A stretch of 64,000 nucleotides of DNA from Paenibacillus mangrovi (GTDB lineage Bacteria > Bacillota > Bacilli > Paenibacillales > Paenibacillaceae), in NCBI RefSeq assembly GCF_022898935.1, contig NZ_JALIRP010000007.1, positions 1 through 64,000 on the forward strand. The letters run 5' to 3'. Made by a program: the position numbers and the translations under genes. This document shows, one piece after another, positions 32,947 through 42,175 of the stretch; the stretch's first letter is position 1, and every line of letters begins with the position of its first letter. Below the pieces are notes generated by a model that was given only the letters and a program-made list of their open reading frames with translations, was not told where the DNA came from and did no database searches.

Positions 32947-33708
32947 TCATTCCTCCACGATTGCGACCGGACGGGCCCAACCGGCACTCGCTTTTTCTAC
33001 TTTGATCGGAAAGCAGCAGACTTTGAATCCAAACGGCTTCGGAATTTTGTCCAAATTGGCTAGCTTTTCGATCTGGCAATATTCCCGGTCCTTGCCTACA
33101 TAATGCGCTGCCCACAGAACGCCTTCCATCGGCTGCTTTTTATATGCTTCGGCCTGCAGGTTGAGTGGTATATCCCAGCCCCAGCCATCAGTACCGACTA
33201 CCTTAACCCCTTGATCCAGAAGCCACCGCGTAGCATCGGCCGATACCCCGGCATGAAGGAATGCATAATGTTCGTGGTACAGCCGTTTGTCCGCATCGCT
33301 TCGGATGAGAACGATATCGAGTGGTTTTAGCGTATATGCGATCCGTTTCAGCTCGGCGATCAGGTCGTCCGTCGTAATCTCGTAACCCGTTGGCTTCGCG
33401 CTGAAATCGAGCACCACGCCGTCGGAATAAAACCATTCAAGCGGCAGTTCGTCAATCGTTCTTGCCTGCTTCCCTTCCGAAGTCGGCCAGTAGTGCCACG
33501 GCGCGTCGATATGAGTACCCGCATGCGTATTCAGCGTCACCGTTTCTGTCGCCCACGCCTTGCTCTCCGGAAAATCGTCCTGCTTGAGGCCAAGTGCTGC
33601 CGCCGCTTGTAGCGCCCCGTCTTCATGAGTCCCATATTCGATCTTTGCCGGCAACGGCTCGCGGATGCGCGGACTAATCGGCACGCTCAAGTCAATAATC
33701 TTCATCAT
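32947..33708 (-). CDS. Cyclase family (kynurenine formamidase-like) metal hydrolase
   Basis: A 253-residue protein of the cyclase/KynB family. The signature metal-binding motif HAGTHIDAPWH is at about residues 61-71, preceded by TVTLNTHAG and followed by a late GTDGWGWDIP segment. Family members hydrolyse amides or lactones such as N-formylkynurenine, or act on isatin and polyketides. No tryptophan-degradation gene is near, so the substrate is open. The start (33708, or the adjacent ATG at 33705) has GAAGGGGA upstream. It lies 73 bases before the binding-protein-like gene on the same strand. Confidence 0.82.
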   Translation of the reverse strand: MMKIIDLSVPISPRIREPLPAKIEYGTHEDGALQAAAALGLKQDDFPESKAWATETVTLNTHAGTHIDAPWHYWPTSEGKQARTIDELPLEWFYSDGVVLDFSAKPTGYEITTDDLIAELKRIAYTLKPLDIVLIRSDADKRLYHEHYAFLHAGVSADATRWLLDQGVKVVGTDGWGWDIPLNLQAEAYKKQPMEGVLWAAHYVGKDREYCQIEKLANLDKIPKPFGFKVCCFPIKVEKASAGWARPVAIVEE

Positions 33709-33880
33709 CTATTCCCCTTCCCTCAACTCCCGTTTCATGCATATTATACCAAATTGATCCAGCTACTGATAGACCAACGTCGCGTGCAATAAAGGGCAGA
33801 ACGAAGCTTCTCTTCTGATTGATCCCCTTCCATCCAAGCATGGCTTCGATGTCTTCCAGAGAAAAATGATATTTAACAAC

Positions 33881-33902
33881 AAAAACCGCGTAAATACGCG
33901 GT
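33881..33902 (-). terminator. Intrinsic terminator of the GNAT gene
   Basis: On the minus strand ACCGCGTA / TACGCGGT is followed by TTTTTG. It is nearly the same hairpin as at 29634-29658. Nothing else is seen in the gap 33709-33944. Confidence 0.75.
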
Positions 33903-33944
33903 CTCTATGTATATATTTGTTGTCCTATATAGACATGATCTTAT

Positions 33945-34415
33945 TTATAATGCTTTAATATACCATGCATCACAAGCAAAATGTTCCGTTGTATTTAAAG
34001 GCTTTTCTAATTGAATGAATCCGTTCTTTTTATAGAACTTGTTGGCTGCGACCATATTGTTAAGTGTTTCAAGATAACATTTTTTATAATGTTTTTTTGC
34101 AAAATCTAGGGCTATCCCGAGTAATTCGCTTGAAATACCTGTACCACGTGCTTCTTTTAATGCATACATTTTTTGTAATTCACAAATATCCGGCATTCCC
34201 TTAATCGGTCCAATGCCACAACCAGCTACTATTTTTGTATTTTCCTCAACAATCCAATATTTAGAGCCCTCAGACCCGTACAGATTATAGAAATCTCCCA
34301 AATTCGGATCAGCCCAAGCAGTCCCTGGCTTATTTGCCCCAAATTCCACTAAACAACTTCTAATCAGACTCTCTACTTGTTTATTATCTTGTTCCTGTAT
34401 CTCTCTTATTAACAT
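33945..34415 (-). CDS. GNAT family N-acetyltransferase
   Basis: A 156-residue GNAT protein. The acetyl-CoA-binding motif is in CELQKMYALKEARGTGISS (variant of RxxGxG/A), followed by LLGIALDFAKKHYKKCYLETL and the family's typical ANKFYKKNGF near the C-terminus. It transfers an acetyl group from acetyl-CoA to an unknown amine, in the cytoplasm. The start at 34415 has GGAGGG eight bases upstream; the frame extends five codons further without a better signal. It is a single-gene unit with its own terminator. Confidence 0.88.
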   Translation of the reverse strand: MLIREIQEQDNKQVESLIRSCLVEFGANKPGTAWADPNLGDFYNLYGSEGSKYWIVEENTKIVAGCGIGPIKGMPDICELQKMYALKEARGTGISSELLGIALDFAKKHYKKCYLETLNNMVAANKFYKKNGFIQLEKPLNTTEHFACDAWYIKAL

Positions 34416-34504
34416 GAAGCTGCCCTCCATATCAAATTTAGCCTGTCTAGTTTCCCGATTTTATCCAAACAAAAAAATTTCTTTCTTACATTACGGAGAA
34501 TCAT

Positions 34505-34537
34505 AAAAAAAGACTGCTTTTTACGAGCAGCCTTTTT
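34505..34537 (-). terminator. Intrinsic terminator of the FusB-like gene
   Basis: On the minus strand GGCTGCT / AGCAGTC is followed by seven T, 13 bases after the stop at 34550. Confidence 0.8.
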
Positions 34538-34549
34538 CTAATTATATCG

Positions 34550-35188
34550 TTATTTGCAAACTGAAAGAATGAACTTCTCCAGTGATCCTGTATCAGTTAT
34601 GCTCTGATTACATCCATGGTTCTCCATACATACGTACTGACCAATGGAAGAATAATTATCCAGCGAAGCCTTGGTCCTGACAGTGAAGAATGCAAGCTCT
34701 TGATGCCGATTGCAGAACAAGCAATACCCTTTCTTGTATGTCGGCGTGATTCTTCCCTCGATGCCAATGAACTGTCCTTCGAACGGATATACAATATATA
34801 ATTTATTCGTGGCAATATCTACCCAGCTCAGATACGTCACATATCGAAAGTCGATGGATTGTAGATCAGGTACTTTCAATTTCTTATTCTTAGGGAATAG
34901 CTTCTGAATCTGTTTCAGCGTAATCGGCGGAAATGGCTCTAGGTATGGTTCTAATCCGCTAAGATATCTCTGGAAATCATACGCCGTCTCGAAGGACGAT
35001 ATTTGTTCCAGCATCTGCTGCTGATCCTCTGTCAGATAAGGAAATGCTTCAATAATGTTCGTTGCAGCACGATATCTTACGGTCTCCAATACGCTCCGAT
35101 CCGCAACGGTTCGCAGTGTTTTCTGAAGGAATTCCGCTTGTTTCTTAATAATGTTATATTGATGGTTTCTAATAAATGGTGTACTCAT
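34550..35188 (-). CDS. FusB/FusC-type EF-G-binding protein
   Basis: A 212-residue two-domain protein. The N-terminal helical bundle (1-about 85) begins TPFIRNHQYNIIKKQAEFL. The C-terminal domain has SWVDIATNKLYIVYPFEG and a four-cysteine zinc site in GYCLFCNRH and YVCMENHGC. This is the pattern of FusB-family proteins, which bind elongation factor G and release it from stalled ribosomes, giving fusidic acid tolerance in staphylococci. Similar chromosomal proteins in Bacillales have a housekeeping or stress role. It is preceded by a structured leader with a possible 16-codon peptide (35315-35365), suggesting translation-dependent control. Confidence 0.88.
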   Translation of the reverse strand: MSTPFIRNHQYNIIKKQAEFLQKTLRTVADRSVLETVRYRAATNIIEAFPYLTEDQQQMLEQISSFETAYDFQRYLSGLEPYLEPFPPITLKQIQKLFPKNKKLKVPDLQSIDFRYVTYLSWVDIATNKLYIVYPFEGQFIGIEGRITPTYKKGYCLFCNRHQELAFFTVRTKASLDNYSSIGQYVCMENHGCNQSITDTGSLEKFILSVCK

Positions 35189-35391
35189 AGCTCTTCAGCC
35201 CCTTATTTTTCATGAATGATCATAAGGTGCAAAGCCTGTTATTAGAAACGATAAAGTTAAGTTTGGGCGATTGAATCCATTTCTATCGCACCCCACGCAA
35301 AGTATCGCCCTAGATCAGGCTTTGCATGAGGACTTCCTAGCTAATGAGCAATTCAGTATTGCCATCTGTAAAACCCCCAATCAAATATCAT
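35189..35391 (-). promoter_or_regulatory. Structured leader of the FusB-like gene (candidate attenuator)
   Basis: The transcript from the promoter at 35398-35426 would have a leader of about 200 bases. It contains the small frame 35315-35365 and nested inverted repeats. The outer pair is TGCAAAGCCTG (35228-35238) / CAGGCTTTGCA (35316-35326), perfect over 11 bases. The inner pair is GGGCGAT (35264-35270) / ATCGCCC (35304-35310). The stop of the small frame falls in the outer stem, so a ribosome on the leader would melt it. Confidence 0.5.
35315..35365 (-). CDS. Possible leader peptide (16 aa)
   Basis: The frame encodes MAILNCSLARKSSCKA. The ATG has GGGGG eight bases upstream, and the TGA lies in the 5' arm of the outer leader stem. 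Short peptides in this place regulate many ribosome-protection and resistance genes. Support comes only from position, spacing and ribosome binding site. Confidence 0.4.
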   Translation of the reverse strand: MAILNCSLARKSSCKA

Positions 35392-35397
35392 GCGAAA

Positions 35398-35426
35398 AGT
35401 ATAGCAGATACTCCCAGAGGGCGCAA
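35398..35426 (-). promoter_or_regulatory. Sigma-A promoter of the FusB-like gene
   Basis: On the minus strand TTGCGC and TATACT are separated by exactly 17 bases, upstream of the leader. Confidence 0.6.
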
Positions 35427-35444
35427 TTGATGGATAAGTCTAAT

Positions 35445-36122
35445 CTATAATGGGGTCCCATTTGTACATTTGTTTGCTTCCAAGGCCGATTTGGAGCTGC
35501 GTTTTTTGACATACCAGGCGAAGCCCCCAAGTAGCAGAAACGTAATGCAACCGATCACTCCCAAAGTAAGGGAACCCTTTTGAACGCCGGCAAAGAGAAG
35601 GCTCATGGCTACCGTGTGTGGCAGAATGGCGATTCCTGTAGTCCACACAAAGCTTATTAAGTTGACTTTTAGCATCCCGGCGGCGTAGTTAACAAAATGA
35701 TAAGGAATGAGCGGTACGAAACGAATCAGCAGCAAGCCTTTGCGCTCGTGCTGACGTAACCATCCCTCCATCTTCTGCAAATATGGATTTATTTTTTTGC
35801 CTAACAGAGGCTTGGCGATCCACCAGGTCAAATAGTAGCCTGCAACAGCCCCAAGGAGTCCACTTATCCAATTATATACGCCTCCCAGAACTGGACCGTA
35901 AATATCTAATAAGATAATGGCGGTAAACTCGCCCGGAACAGGCAGCATGTTTATCAGGCTTTGTAAAATAATCGCAGCACAGACACCGGGAAAACCCCAA
36001 TTCCGAACGAATTCGATAATATGCTTCGCTTCACCAGTCTGAAGGAGATGTATGCCATAAAGAATGAACACGGTTATCCCCAGCAATCCCAGCACCATAA
36101 TCGCACTTTTCTTTTTGTTCAT
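35445..36122 (-). CDS. TVP38/TMEM64 (DedA-like) membrane protein
   Basis: A 225-residue integral membrane protein with about five to six hydrophobic segments (around 7-25, 43-65, 75-105, 135-160, 165-185, 188-208). The core SNARE-associated-domain motif is FGFPG-like (WGFPGVCAAIILQSLINMLP), with GLLGAVAGYYLTWWI and the RFVPLIPYHFVNYAAGML block. Such proteins are thought to scramble or recycle lipids or carrier lipids. Its ATG overlaps the stop of the upstream glycosyltransferase by one base, so it is probably co-expressed in glycolipid handling. Confidence 0.85.
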   Translation of the reverse strand: MNKKKSAIMVLGLLGITVFILYGIHLLQTGEAKHIIEFVRNWGFPGVCAAIILQSLINMLPVPGEFTAIILLDIYGPVLGGVYNWISGLLGAVAGYYLTWWIAKPLLGKKINPYLQKMEGWLRQHERKGLLLIRFVPLIPYHFVNYAAGMLKVNLISFVWTTGIAILPHTVAMSLLFAGVQKGSLTLGVIGCITFLLLGGFAWYVKKRSSKSALEANKCTNGTPL

Positions 36123-37288
36123 TATTTTCTCACGGCCAACTCAGGAATTCGGCGAAGATGATGCTTCTCGTTAAGCGTTAACAACGTATCTTCAACGATT
36201 CGTTCAGCCGCATCTCCTTTGTACAAGGCAGCCATGTTGTTTCTGATTCGTTCCGCAGAAGCAGGGTCATTAAGAAAATGGATCATTTTCTCTCCTAACT
36301 CCCCGATGTCGATAGCGATATCACCCAGGCCGCTTTGTTTGAAGATCCGTGCATTCTCGCGCTCCTGTCCGCCATACGGCTTAAATATAAAAACGGGGAG
36401 ATTCAATACCAGAGCCTCGGATAACGTAACTCCACCTGCTTTGGTCACGATGCAAGATGCAGCCGCCATTAGCTCGTGTATCCGCTCAACATATCCCAAT
36501 ACATTCACTTCCGGACGATTCGGGAACAGCGAACGCAGCTTCATAGCCATTTTCTCATGCCGTCCGCATACGAGATCAATGGCACAGTTTCCCTTCTCCA
36601 GTAGCATTTGCACTAACTCCACAATATGATGAAATACGGCAAAAGATCCCGCCATGATCAGGACTCTATTACGAGTCGATTGGGTTTTAGCTGGACTGGA
36701 CATCTTCGCAGCGGTCGCAGCATGATAAAAAGACGTACGTACCGGAATCCCCGTCACACTGACGCGATCTGGAGCCGTTCCGTGTTCGTTTATCAGCTCC
36801 CTTTTGAGTGCTTCAGTGGCGACATAATATTTATCGGTATCCGGGTGGACCCACCGCGAATGCAAGGTATAATCTGTGATGATGGTAGATGTAGGAATGG
36901 AGAACTTCCTGCCTATTTCTGTGACTGCGCCGAATGGGAACGTATTAATAATGGCATCTGGCCGCACACTTTCAATCATTTCCAGCATTTTTCTTTTTCC
37001 GATGGCGTTTAAATACCGGTTAATGGACTTTACGGGATTGGCATCCCGCGTCATGTAATAGCTCCAACCGTAATAATCCAAACCGAATTGGGATGAGTAC
37101 GAGCTTATTTGATACAGTTTGCAAGATACCGAGTTTAAGATCGGATGCGCTTCCTTCATGAGGTCGACAATATGTAGATCGTTAACCTGATTAGACAGGA
37201 AGCCTTGTTTCAGGGCGCGGGACACTTGTAAATGACCTTCTCCATAGCCGGCTGTCAAAATTAGAATTCGTGGGTGCTGGATGCTCAC
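36122..37288 (-). CDS. MGDG synthase/UgtP-type glycolipid glycosyltransferase
   Basis: A 388-residue GT-B enzyme (GT28 type). The N-terminal part has ILILTAGYGEGHLQVSRALKQ, the lipid-acceptor region of monogalactosyldiacylglycerol-synthase-like enzymes, and SIPTSTIITDYTLHSRWVHP. The C-terminal part has the nucleotide-sugar site VTKAGGVTLSEALVLNLP, PVFIFKPYGGQERENA. It should transfer glucose or galactose from a UDP-sugar to diacylglycerol or a similar lipid at the inner membrane face. The start is GTG at 37288 with GGAGGG upstream; a longer frame to 37387 has no signal. It is followed by the TVP38 gene in one operon. Confidence 0.85.
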   Translation of the reverse strand: MSIQHPRILILTAGYGEGHLQVSRALKQGFLSNQVNDLHIVDLMKEAHPILNSVSCKLYQISSYSSQFGLDYYGWSYYMTRDANPVKSINRYLNAIGKRKMLEMIESVRPDAIINTFPFGAVTEIGRKFSIPTSTIITDYTLHSRWVHPDTDKYYVATEALKRELINEHGTAPDRVSVTGIPVRTSFYHAATAAKMSSPAKTQSTRNRVLIMAGSFAVFHHIVELVQMLLEKGNCAIDLVCGRHEKMAMKLRSLFPNRPEVNVLGYVERIHELMAAASCIVTKAGGVTLSEALVLNLPVFIFKPYGGQERENARIFKQSGLGDIAIDIGELGEKMIHFLNDPASAERIRNNMAALYKGDAAERIVEDTLLTLNEKHHLRRIPELAVRK

Positions 37289-37683
37289 AATGATCCCTCC
37301 TATCAGCTTGGTCTGAAACGATGTTTTCGACTTAAACCCAGTATAAAACTGGTATATTAGAATTAGATTAAAAATAAGAATTTTCATGGTTCACTCACGA
37401 ACCTTGCCTACATCGCGATATGATGGTGACTATAGGAAAAAGGTTTAAAAAACATGGTGTAATGTGGTATAACGTTTAATCAATAAGAAAATAATACTTA
37501 AATACAAATTCTCATGTAAATTAGTTGCAAAAATCGTTTTTTTCGCTGGATTAAATCATCTGCTAATTTCGCTCCGTGTTGAAGGAGTTCCAAATATTTT
37601 TTGCAATTTAATAATCATCTACTCAGCTATGGAAACAACTTCTTGTCCTTCTTCAATCGTCGATTATTAATCAATGAATGCAT

Positions 37684-37712
37684 AAAAAAAAGCTGTGGAG
37701 TTACCACAGCCT
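37684..37712 (-). terminator. Terminator of the YesMN-ABC-GH5 operon
   Basis: On the minus strand GGCTGTGG / CCACAGCT is followed by eight T. The rest of the gap 37289-37824 is AT-rich with nothing I can call. Confidence 0.85.
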
Positions 37713-37824
37713 TACAAACATATTATACATGGTATCCCGGCAGACAAAGTTCATGATGAACCAGTAAGAAGTATCTCATCATTTACCTCAGCGACCGATT
37801 ATTTTTGCCTGCGATCAGGAAAGC

Positions 37825-39201
37825 CTAATCTGCTCTGGATCCATTAACCCTTGCCTGTACATCCTCTCCAAGCCATGCGCCTTGGTCAATTAACGTTTTC
37901 TGCAAAGCGGGAATATCGACATCACGATTACTACCACCTTTGCTTGCAGCCATTGCTGCTGCTGTACCTGCCGCTTGCCCCATAGCAAAACAGTTAGGCA
38001 TCACGCGAAGCGAACCCTGCACTACCCGGTCAGAGGAGGCGGAACGCCCAGCCACCCATACATTATCAAGACTGACGGGCAGCAAGGAGCGGTACGGCAC
38101 ACCATGCGATTTCCCTGGCGGGAGATGTTTGATCTCCATCTTCGACTTACTCGTTGCAAGATGAATATCGATAAAATAGGAATTCCGTCCGATATCATCC
38201 TCGAAGCTGCGCATTTCAAGGAAATCGTCTTGCGTAAGCACGTAATCGCCTACAATCCGACGAGTTTCTCTGATGCCAATCTGCTCGCCCGTAGCGACGA
38301 CATGTGCCTTCTCAAATCCGGGAACATACTTGCTCAGAAACTGTACCTGTATCTCGACAAGTTTGCGTCCATCGATGGCTCCGCGAGTCAAATCCTCTGC
38401 ATTTGTTCCATCAATTCCAAACACATGTCCGAAGTTGACACCGACTAAATAATCGGCCACCCAGGCAAAGCCGGACACTTCCTTTCGCCCATGCGGCAGA
38501 TCGCCATTTTCCTGAGCCTTGGATACTGCAAGCGGTATCTGATCGGTGTCTCCAGATTCCTTCAAGTATTCCTCAAACCGTATACGGTCCACATTGGTAA
38601 GGAGGTAGCACATCGTCCCCGGCTGCAGTTCACCGTCATCTCCGCCTTTTTGGAAGGGAGCTCCTGCCAAGGCAGCAATATATCCGTCACCTGTTGCGTC
38701 AATGACGTATCCGCAGCGTACTACAGACGTTCCGGACTTGTTATGAATGACCAGTCCCTCAATGCGCCTGCTATTCTCATTCCGCAAAATCTGGGTCACG
38801 CTCGTATGGAATAGCACTGCCGAACCACTGGCTAATACCGTATCATCGTAGACCCGTTTTAGAATTTCTGGATCAATGGGGACCCAATCGAGCCGCTTCT
38901 CGAATCGTGCGCGGTAATCCGACTTAAATCGCCGCTTCATTTCAAGCAGAAGTTCCAATCCAATTCCACGGATGACGGGCTTTTCATGGTCCGTAAAGGG
39001 ACAGAATGCCGGAACCAACGAGACCGTACCCATCCCGCCGAAGAATCCTCTCTGCTCGATAATCAATGTACGGGCGCCATTTCGCACCGCAGCAATGGCG
39101 GCGGCTATGCCTGCCGCACCGCCGCCAACGACCGCAACATCCACATCATATGCTATCTCTGCCTCAATAGCAGGAAGCGTAACAGTATTAACCCGATTCA
39201 T
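37825..39201 (-). CDS. FAD-dependent oxidoreductase (FAD_oxidored family)
   Basis: A 458-residue flavoprotein: FAD motif VAVVGGGAAGIAAAIAAVRNG with RTLIIEQRGFFGGMGT, then YVIDATGDGYIAALAGAPF, and the C-terminal NVWVAGRSASSDRVVQG with MGQAAGTAAAMA. This family (often about 450 residues) is common in Paenibacillus polysaccharide-use clusters and probably oxidises sugars or related alcohols in the cytoplasm. The gene starts 20 bases after the GH5 gene and is the last of the operon before a strong terminator. The substrate is unknown; it presumably follows from what the GH5 enzyme releases. Confidence 0.82.
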   Translation of the reverse strand: MNRVNTVTLPAIEAEIAYDVDVAVVGGGAAGIAAAIAAVRNGARTLIIEQRGFFGGMGTVSLVPAFCPFTDHEKPVIRGIGLELLLEMKRRFKSDYRARFEKRLDWVPIDPEILKRVYDDTVLASGSAVLFHTSVTQILRNENSRRIEGLVIHNKSGTSVVRCGYVIDATGDGYIAALAGAPFQKGGDDGELQPGTMCYLLTNVDRIRFEEYLKESGDTDQIPLAVSKAQENGDLPHGRKEVSGFAWVADYLVGVNFGHVFGIDGTNAEDLTRGAIDGRKLVEIQVQFLSKYVPGFEKAHVVATGEQIGIRETRRIVGDYVLTQDDFLEMRSFEDDIGRNSYFIDIHLATSKSKMEIKHLPPGKSHGVPYRSLLPVSLDNVWVAGRSASSDRVVQGSLRVMPNCFAMGQAAGTAAAMAASKGGSNRDVDIPALQKTLIDQGAWLGEDVQARVNGSRAD

Positions 39202-39221
39202 TCTTCTAATGCCTCCCTAGC

Positions 39222-42143
39222 TCAATCGAACTTGCCGAGACTGAATGTCAGCTTGGCATTCTCGTACTTTCCGTTTCGCACTTTGGTCAGGCGTCCATGA
39301 TCTGTTAAGAGATATACTGTCGCTTGATTCGGGCGCTCTCCCGGTCTCAATTCGTAATCTACAGTGATCCATACAGACTTATTCCCATTGAACTTGTTTA
39401 TCGTCTCTCCGTCTTCTGTAATCCTGAACTTATAGATCGGGCGGCTGTCTAAGGAAACTTCTGCATCCTCGCTCCCTAGGTTGGATAAATCCACGGTCTC
39501 CATTGACAGCTCAATTTCTGAACCCTCATGACGGAGACGATAATCTAGCATATCGGGCGCAAAATCCATTGTTGCAGCACGGCTGTTGAAGAAGACTTGA
39601 TCAATCCCCTGTTCAGATGCTGCCTTGAGCATTGATGCCTGAAATACTGCAATGAACCTCTGCTCCGCCTCGATTGAAGGTATCGTAATCAGCAACTGCT
39701 TCGTAACGGATGCTGTTACTCCCTTGGTCTTGGCATAACTCTCTAATGCTGCAGTCACGCGATCAATGTTCTTTATGCTTGCCTCAACAGCCTCATCGCA
39801 GACTTGAACCTTTACCTGCTGTTGATCTGTGGCAACATCGCGTGTGTCTATCTTCACTTCGTACACTTGCTTCAAAGCCTGTTCAATTATCGTCTTTACA
39901 GCAGCTTCTTTACCTTTCATTCGTTCAGTTGTCTCTATGGCGACGTCTATCTCTTGGATACCTGACTTGATGATCTCATCGATCGAATCGATAGGCGGCA
40001 CATAGATGGCTTCGAATTCCATAAGACGAGCAATTTGATCATTCGGATTCACAGGAATTCCGCCCCAAGACGGTTTGGTAATGCGAATTCGAATCGAACT
40101 CGTAACAACCGGTTCGATAATCAAATGATTAAACTCGCCTCGGAATCCGTCCTTATCATTATCTACAACCGTCGTGAGCGTCTTCCAATCATTCCCGTCC
40201 AGATATTCAATCATAAAGTCGCGAATATGCCACTTCTCCCCACTCATTGCTCCGCTCCACAGCTTAAACTCATTGATTGTTTGGGGATTCGCCCAATTGA
40301 ATTGTATAAAGTGCTCATTGCTTCCGCCAAGAGACAACCATCGCCGCTCCAGACTCCCGTCAACCGCATTCGCAGCGACGTTCGTACCGTTAACCGAATC
40401 GACCGTTATTTGAGCTAGCTGCGCCAAATTATGCACAATAATGGGTCCTACAATTGCGGAAGGGAGCGAACTGCCTCCAGCGTTGTTAGCCTTGACTCGG
40501 TAATAGTAAGGCACGCCGCCCTGAGCCGTTCGATCTGTATAAGGTCTGTCTCTCTCTAACAAGCCCTTTCCCACAACCGTCCATGGCCCATCAGGATTCG
40601 TTGCCCTCTCTACTTCATACGTGACGGCCCATTGACTTGGCATCCATGAGATGGATGTGACAGTCTGAAACGGTACAATGATCGGAGCAGCAGGAACGGG
40701 AGGAATTGTGGATGCAAGGACCGGACCAATAATATTCGACGGCGCAGAAACAGCATCGCCATTCTTAGCAACCATACGATAGTAATAGACAGTTCCATTG
40801 ACTGCTGTACTATCCTTGAATGGCTTGTATGGAATGTCGCTGTCCGACACATCCGCTCCGATGACACTCCACGGTCCGTTAGGAGTTTCTGCTCTCTGGA
40901 TGTCGTATGTTTTGGCACCTGCAGAACCTTTCCAGGATATGGAAAGAACTGATTCGATGGGCAACAAGATCGGAGCGTCCAGGTTAATGGCCTCCAACGC
41001 TTTACCCTGAATTTCATGAGCTTTGTCCCGCATTAAATTCATGACAGCCGTTTCATTGTACCCATTGCCTGAAGGGAAGCCCGGCCATCGATAGTCAGTC
41101 CCTTTATTGTAGAATCCACCATCCCGGTTATGGAACTTCAAGGTCCACAGCAATGCGCCAGATGTCCCGTTGGCAATCACTTCGTCAAGTAAACTCTTAT
41201 AATTAGCGGGATTGGATTCCCCGAATTCGCCGATAATGAACGGCTTCTTGCCGATGGTTGTATTTCTGTCTATGGCACTGCGCTGCGCATAGTTTGAGCC
41301 AGTGCCCTCATAATAATGGTTGGATACGATGTCCACATTCGGATCATCCAAGGTAGCCAATTTAATGCCGTAGCTTCCGTCCATTACAAGATGATTAGCG
41401 TCAAGGCTCTTAATATAAGCACTCATTTCATGGGTCCAGTCGTCGGTCGGATACAGTTCATTCCCTGTTTCCCACGCTAAAATTGCCTTATCGTCTTTAT
41501 ACTGAACACCTGTATAGGTGTTGGTACGATTTAATGTATAAGCCACAAGGTGCTGGAAGTCTTCCTTTAATTCCGGATCGGCATAGAATTGTGCTTGCGT
41601 CTTCCCCCGGAATGCGGCAAATTGTTTAACACCGCCGACATGATCCCAAGTATCAATGAAAGGAATAATGACACGAATCTGATACTTATTCGCAAACTCG
41701 AGCACCTTATCCAGATCACGGAAAAAATCCTCGCCGTAGTCTCTTAATCCATTAATATGGCTCGGCTGGTCTTTGTTGGCGATTCCGCCCTTAATCGTGA
41801 AAGGATACAAGCGGACAACCGTTCCTCCTATCTGAACGAGCGATTTGAACACATCCTCTTGTTCCCAGGCGTCCACGCGCTGCCAACTTGGGTTTGGAAT
41901 GTAGGTCAGATTGGACCCGTTCATCGAGATAAAACGGAATTCCTTCTCTCCATCCATCAGTTTATCCCCTTGGCGAGAAATAAAGGTATCGAAACCCTCG
42001 ATCGACGTATTGGATTTCGTATCATCGACTGGTTGCAGCGGCATATCGTCGTTCGCCCGTGCTGTGAACGGTCCCAACAGACTGAACAGTAACATCAAGC
42101 ATAGTGTCATTGCCAATGAACTATTGAACCTTCGCTTCAACAT
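39222..42143 (-). CDS. Secreted multidomain GH5 glycoside hydrolase
   Basis: A 973-residue secreted enzyme with a signal peptide (1-about 31, cleavage near TARA). The GH5-like barrel (about 45-375) has the acid/base Glu229 in ILAWETGNEL and the nucleophile Glu306 in IIGEFGES. Two fibronectin III-like domains follow (about 390-480 and 485-575; each has an ISW start and a YYYR strand). Then comes an F5/8 type C (discoidin) module (about 580-710) and an unrecognised C-terminal 260 residues. Sequence features fit beta-mannanase-type GH5, but subfamily is not certain. No SLH or sortase anchor is seen. It lies after the sugar ABC permeases in the operon. Confidence 0.85.
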   Translation of the reverse strand: MLKRRFNSSLAMTLCLMLLFSLLGPFTARANDDMPLQPVDDTKSNTSIEGFDTFISRQGDKLMDGEKEFRFISMNGSNLTYIPNPSWQRVDAWEQEDVFKSLVQIGGTVVRLYPFTIKGGIANKDQPSHINGLRDYGEDFFRDLDKVLEFANKYQIRVIIPFIDTWDHVGGVKQFAAFRGKTQAQFYADPELKEDFQHLVAYTLNRTNTYTGVQYKDDKAILAWETGNELYPTDDWTHEMSAYIKSLDANHLVMDGSYGIKLATLDDPNVDIVSNHYYEGTGSNYAQRSAIDRNTTIGKKPFIIGEFGESNPANYKSLLDEVIANGTSGALLWTLKFHNRDGGFYNKGTDYRWPGFPSGNGYNETAVMNLMRDKAHEIQGKALEAINLDAPILLPIESVLSISWKGSAGAKTYDIQRAETPNGPWSVIGADVSDSDIPYKPFKDSTAVNGTVYYYRMVAKNGDAVSAPSNIIGPVLASTIPPVPAAPIIVPFQTVTSISWMPSQWAVTYEVERATNPDGPWTVVGKGLLERDRPYTDRTAQGGVPYYYRVKANNAGGSSLPSAIVGPIIVHNLAQLAQITVDSVNGTNVAANAVDGSLERRWLSLGGSNEHFIQFNWANPQTINEFKLWSGAMSGEKWHIRDFMIEYLDGNDWKTLTTVVDNDKDGFRGEFNHLIIEPVVTSSIRIRITKPSWGGIPVNPNDQIARLMEFEAIYVPPIDSIDEIIKSGIQEIDVAIETTERMKGKEAAVKTIIEQALKQVYEVKIDTRDVATDQQQVKVQVCDEAVEASIKNIDRVTAALESYAKTKGVTASVTKQLLITIPSIEAEQRFIAVFQASMLKAASEQGIDQVFFNSRAATMDFAPDMLDYRLRHEGSEIELSMETVDLSNLGSEDAEVSLDSRPIYKFRITEDGETINKFNGNKSVWITVDYELRPGERPNQATVYLLTDHGRLTKVRNGKYENAKLTFSLGKFD

Positions 42144-42175
42144 CTATTCCTCCTCATACTCGGATGAACAGCGGC

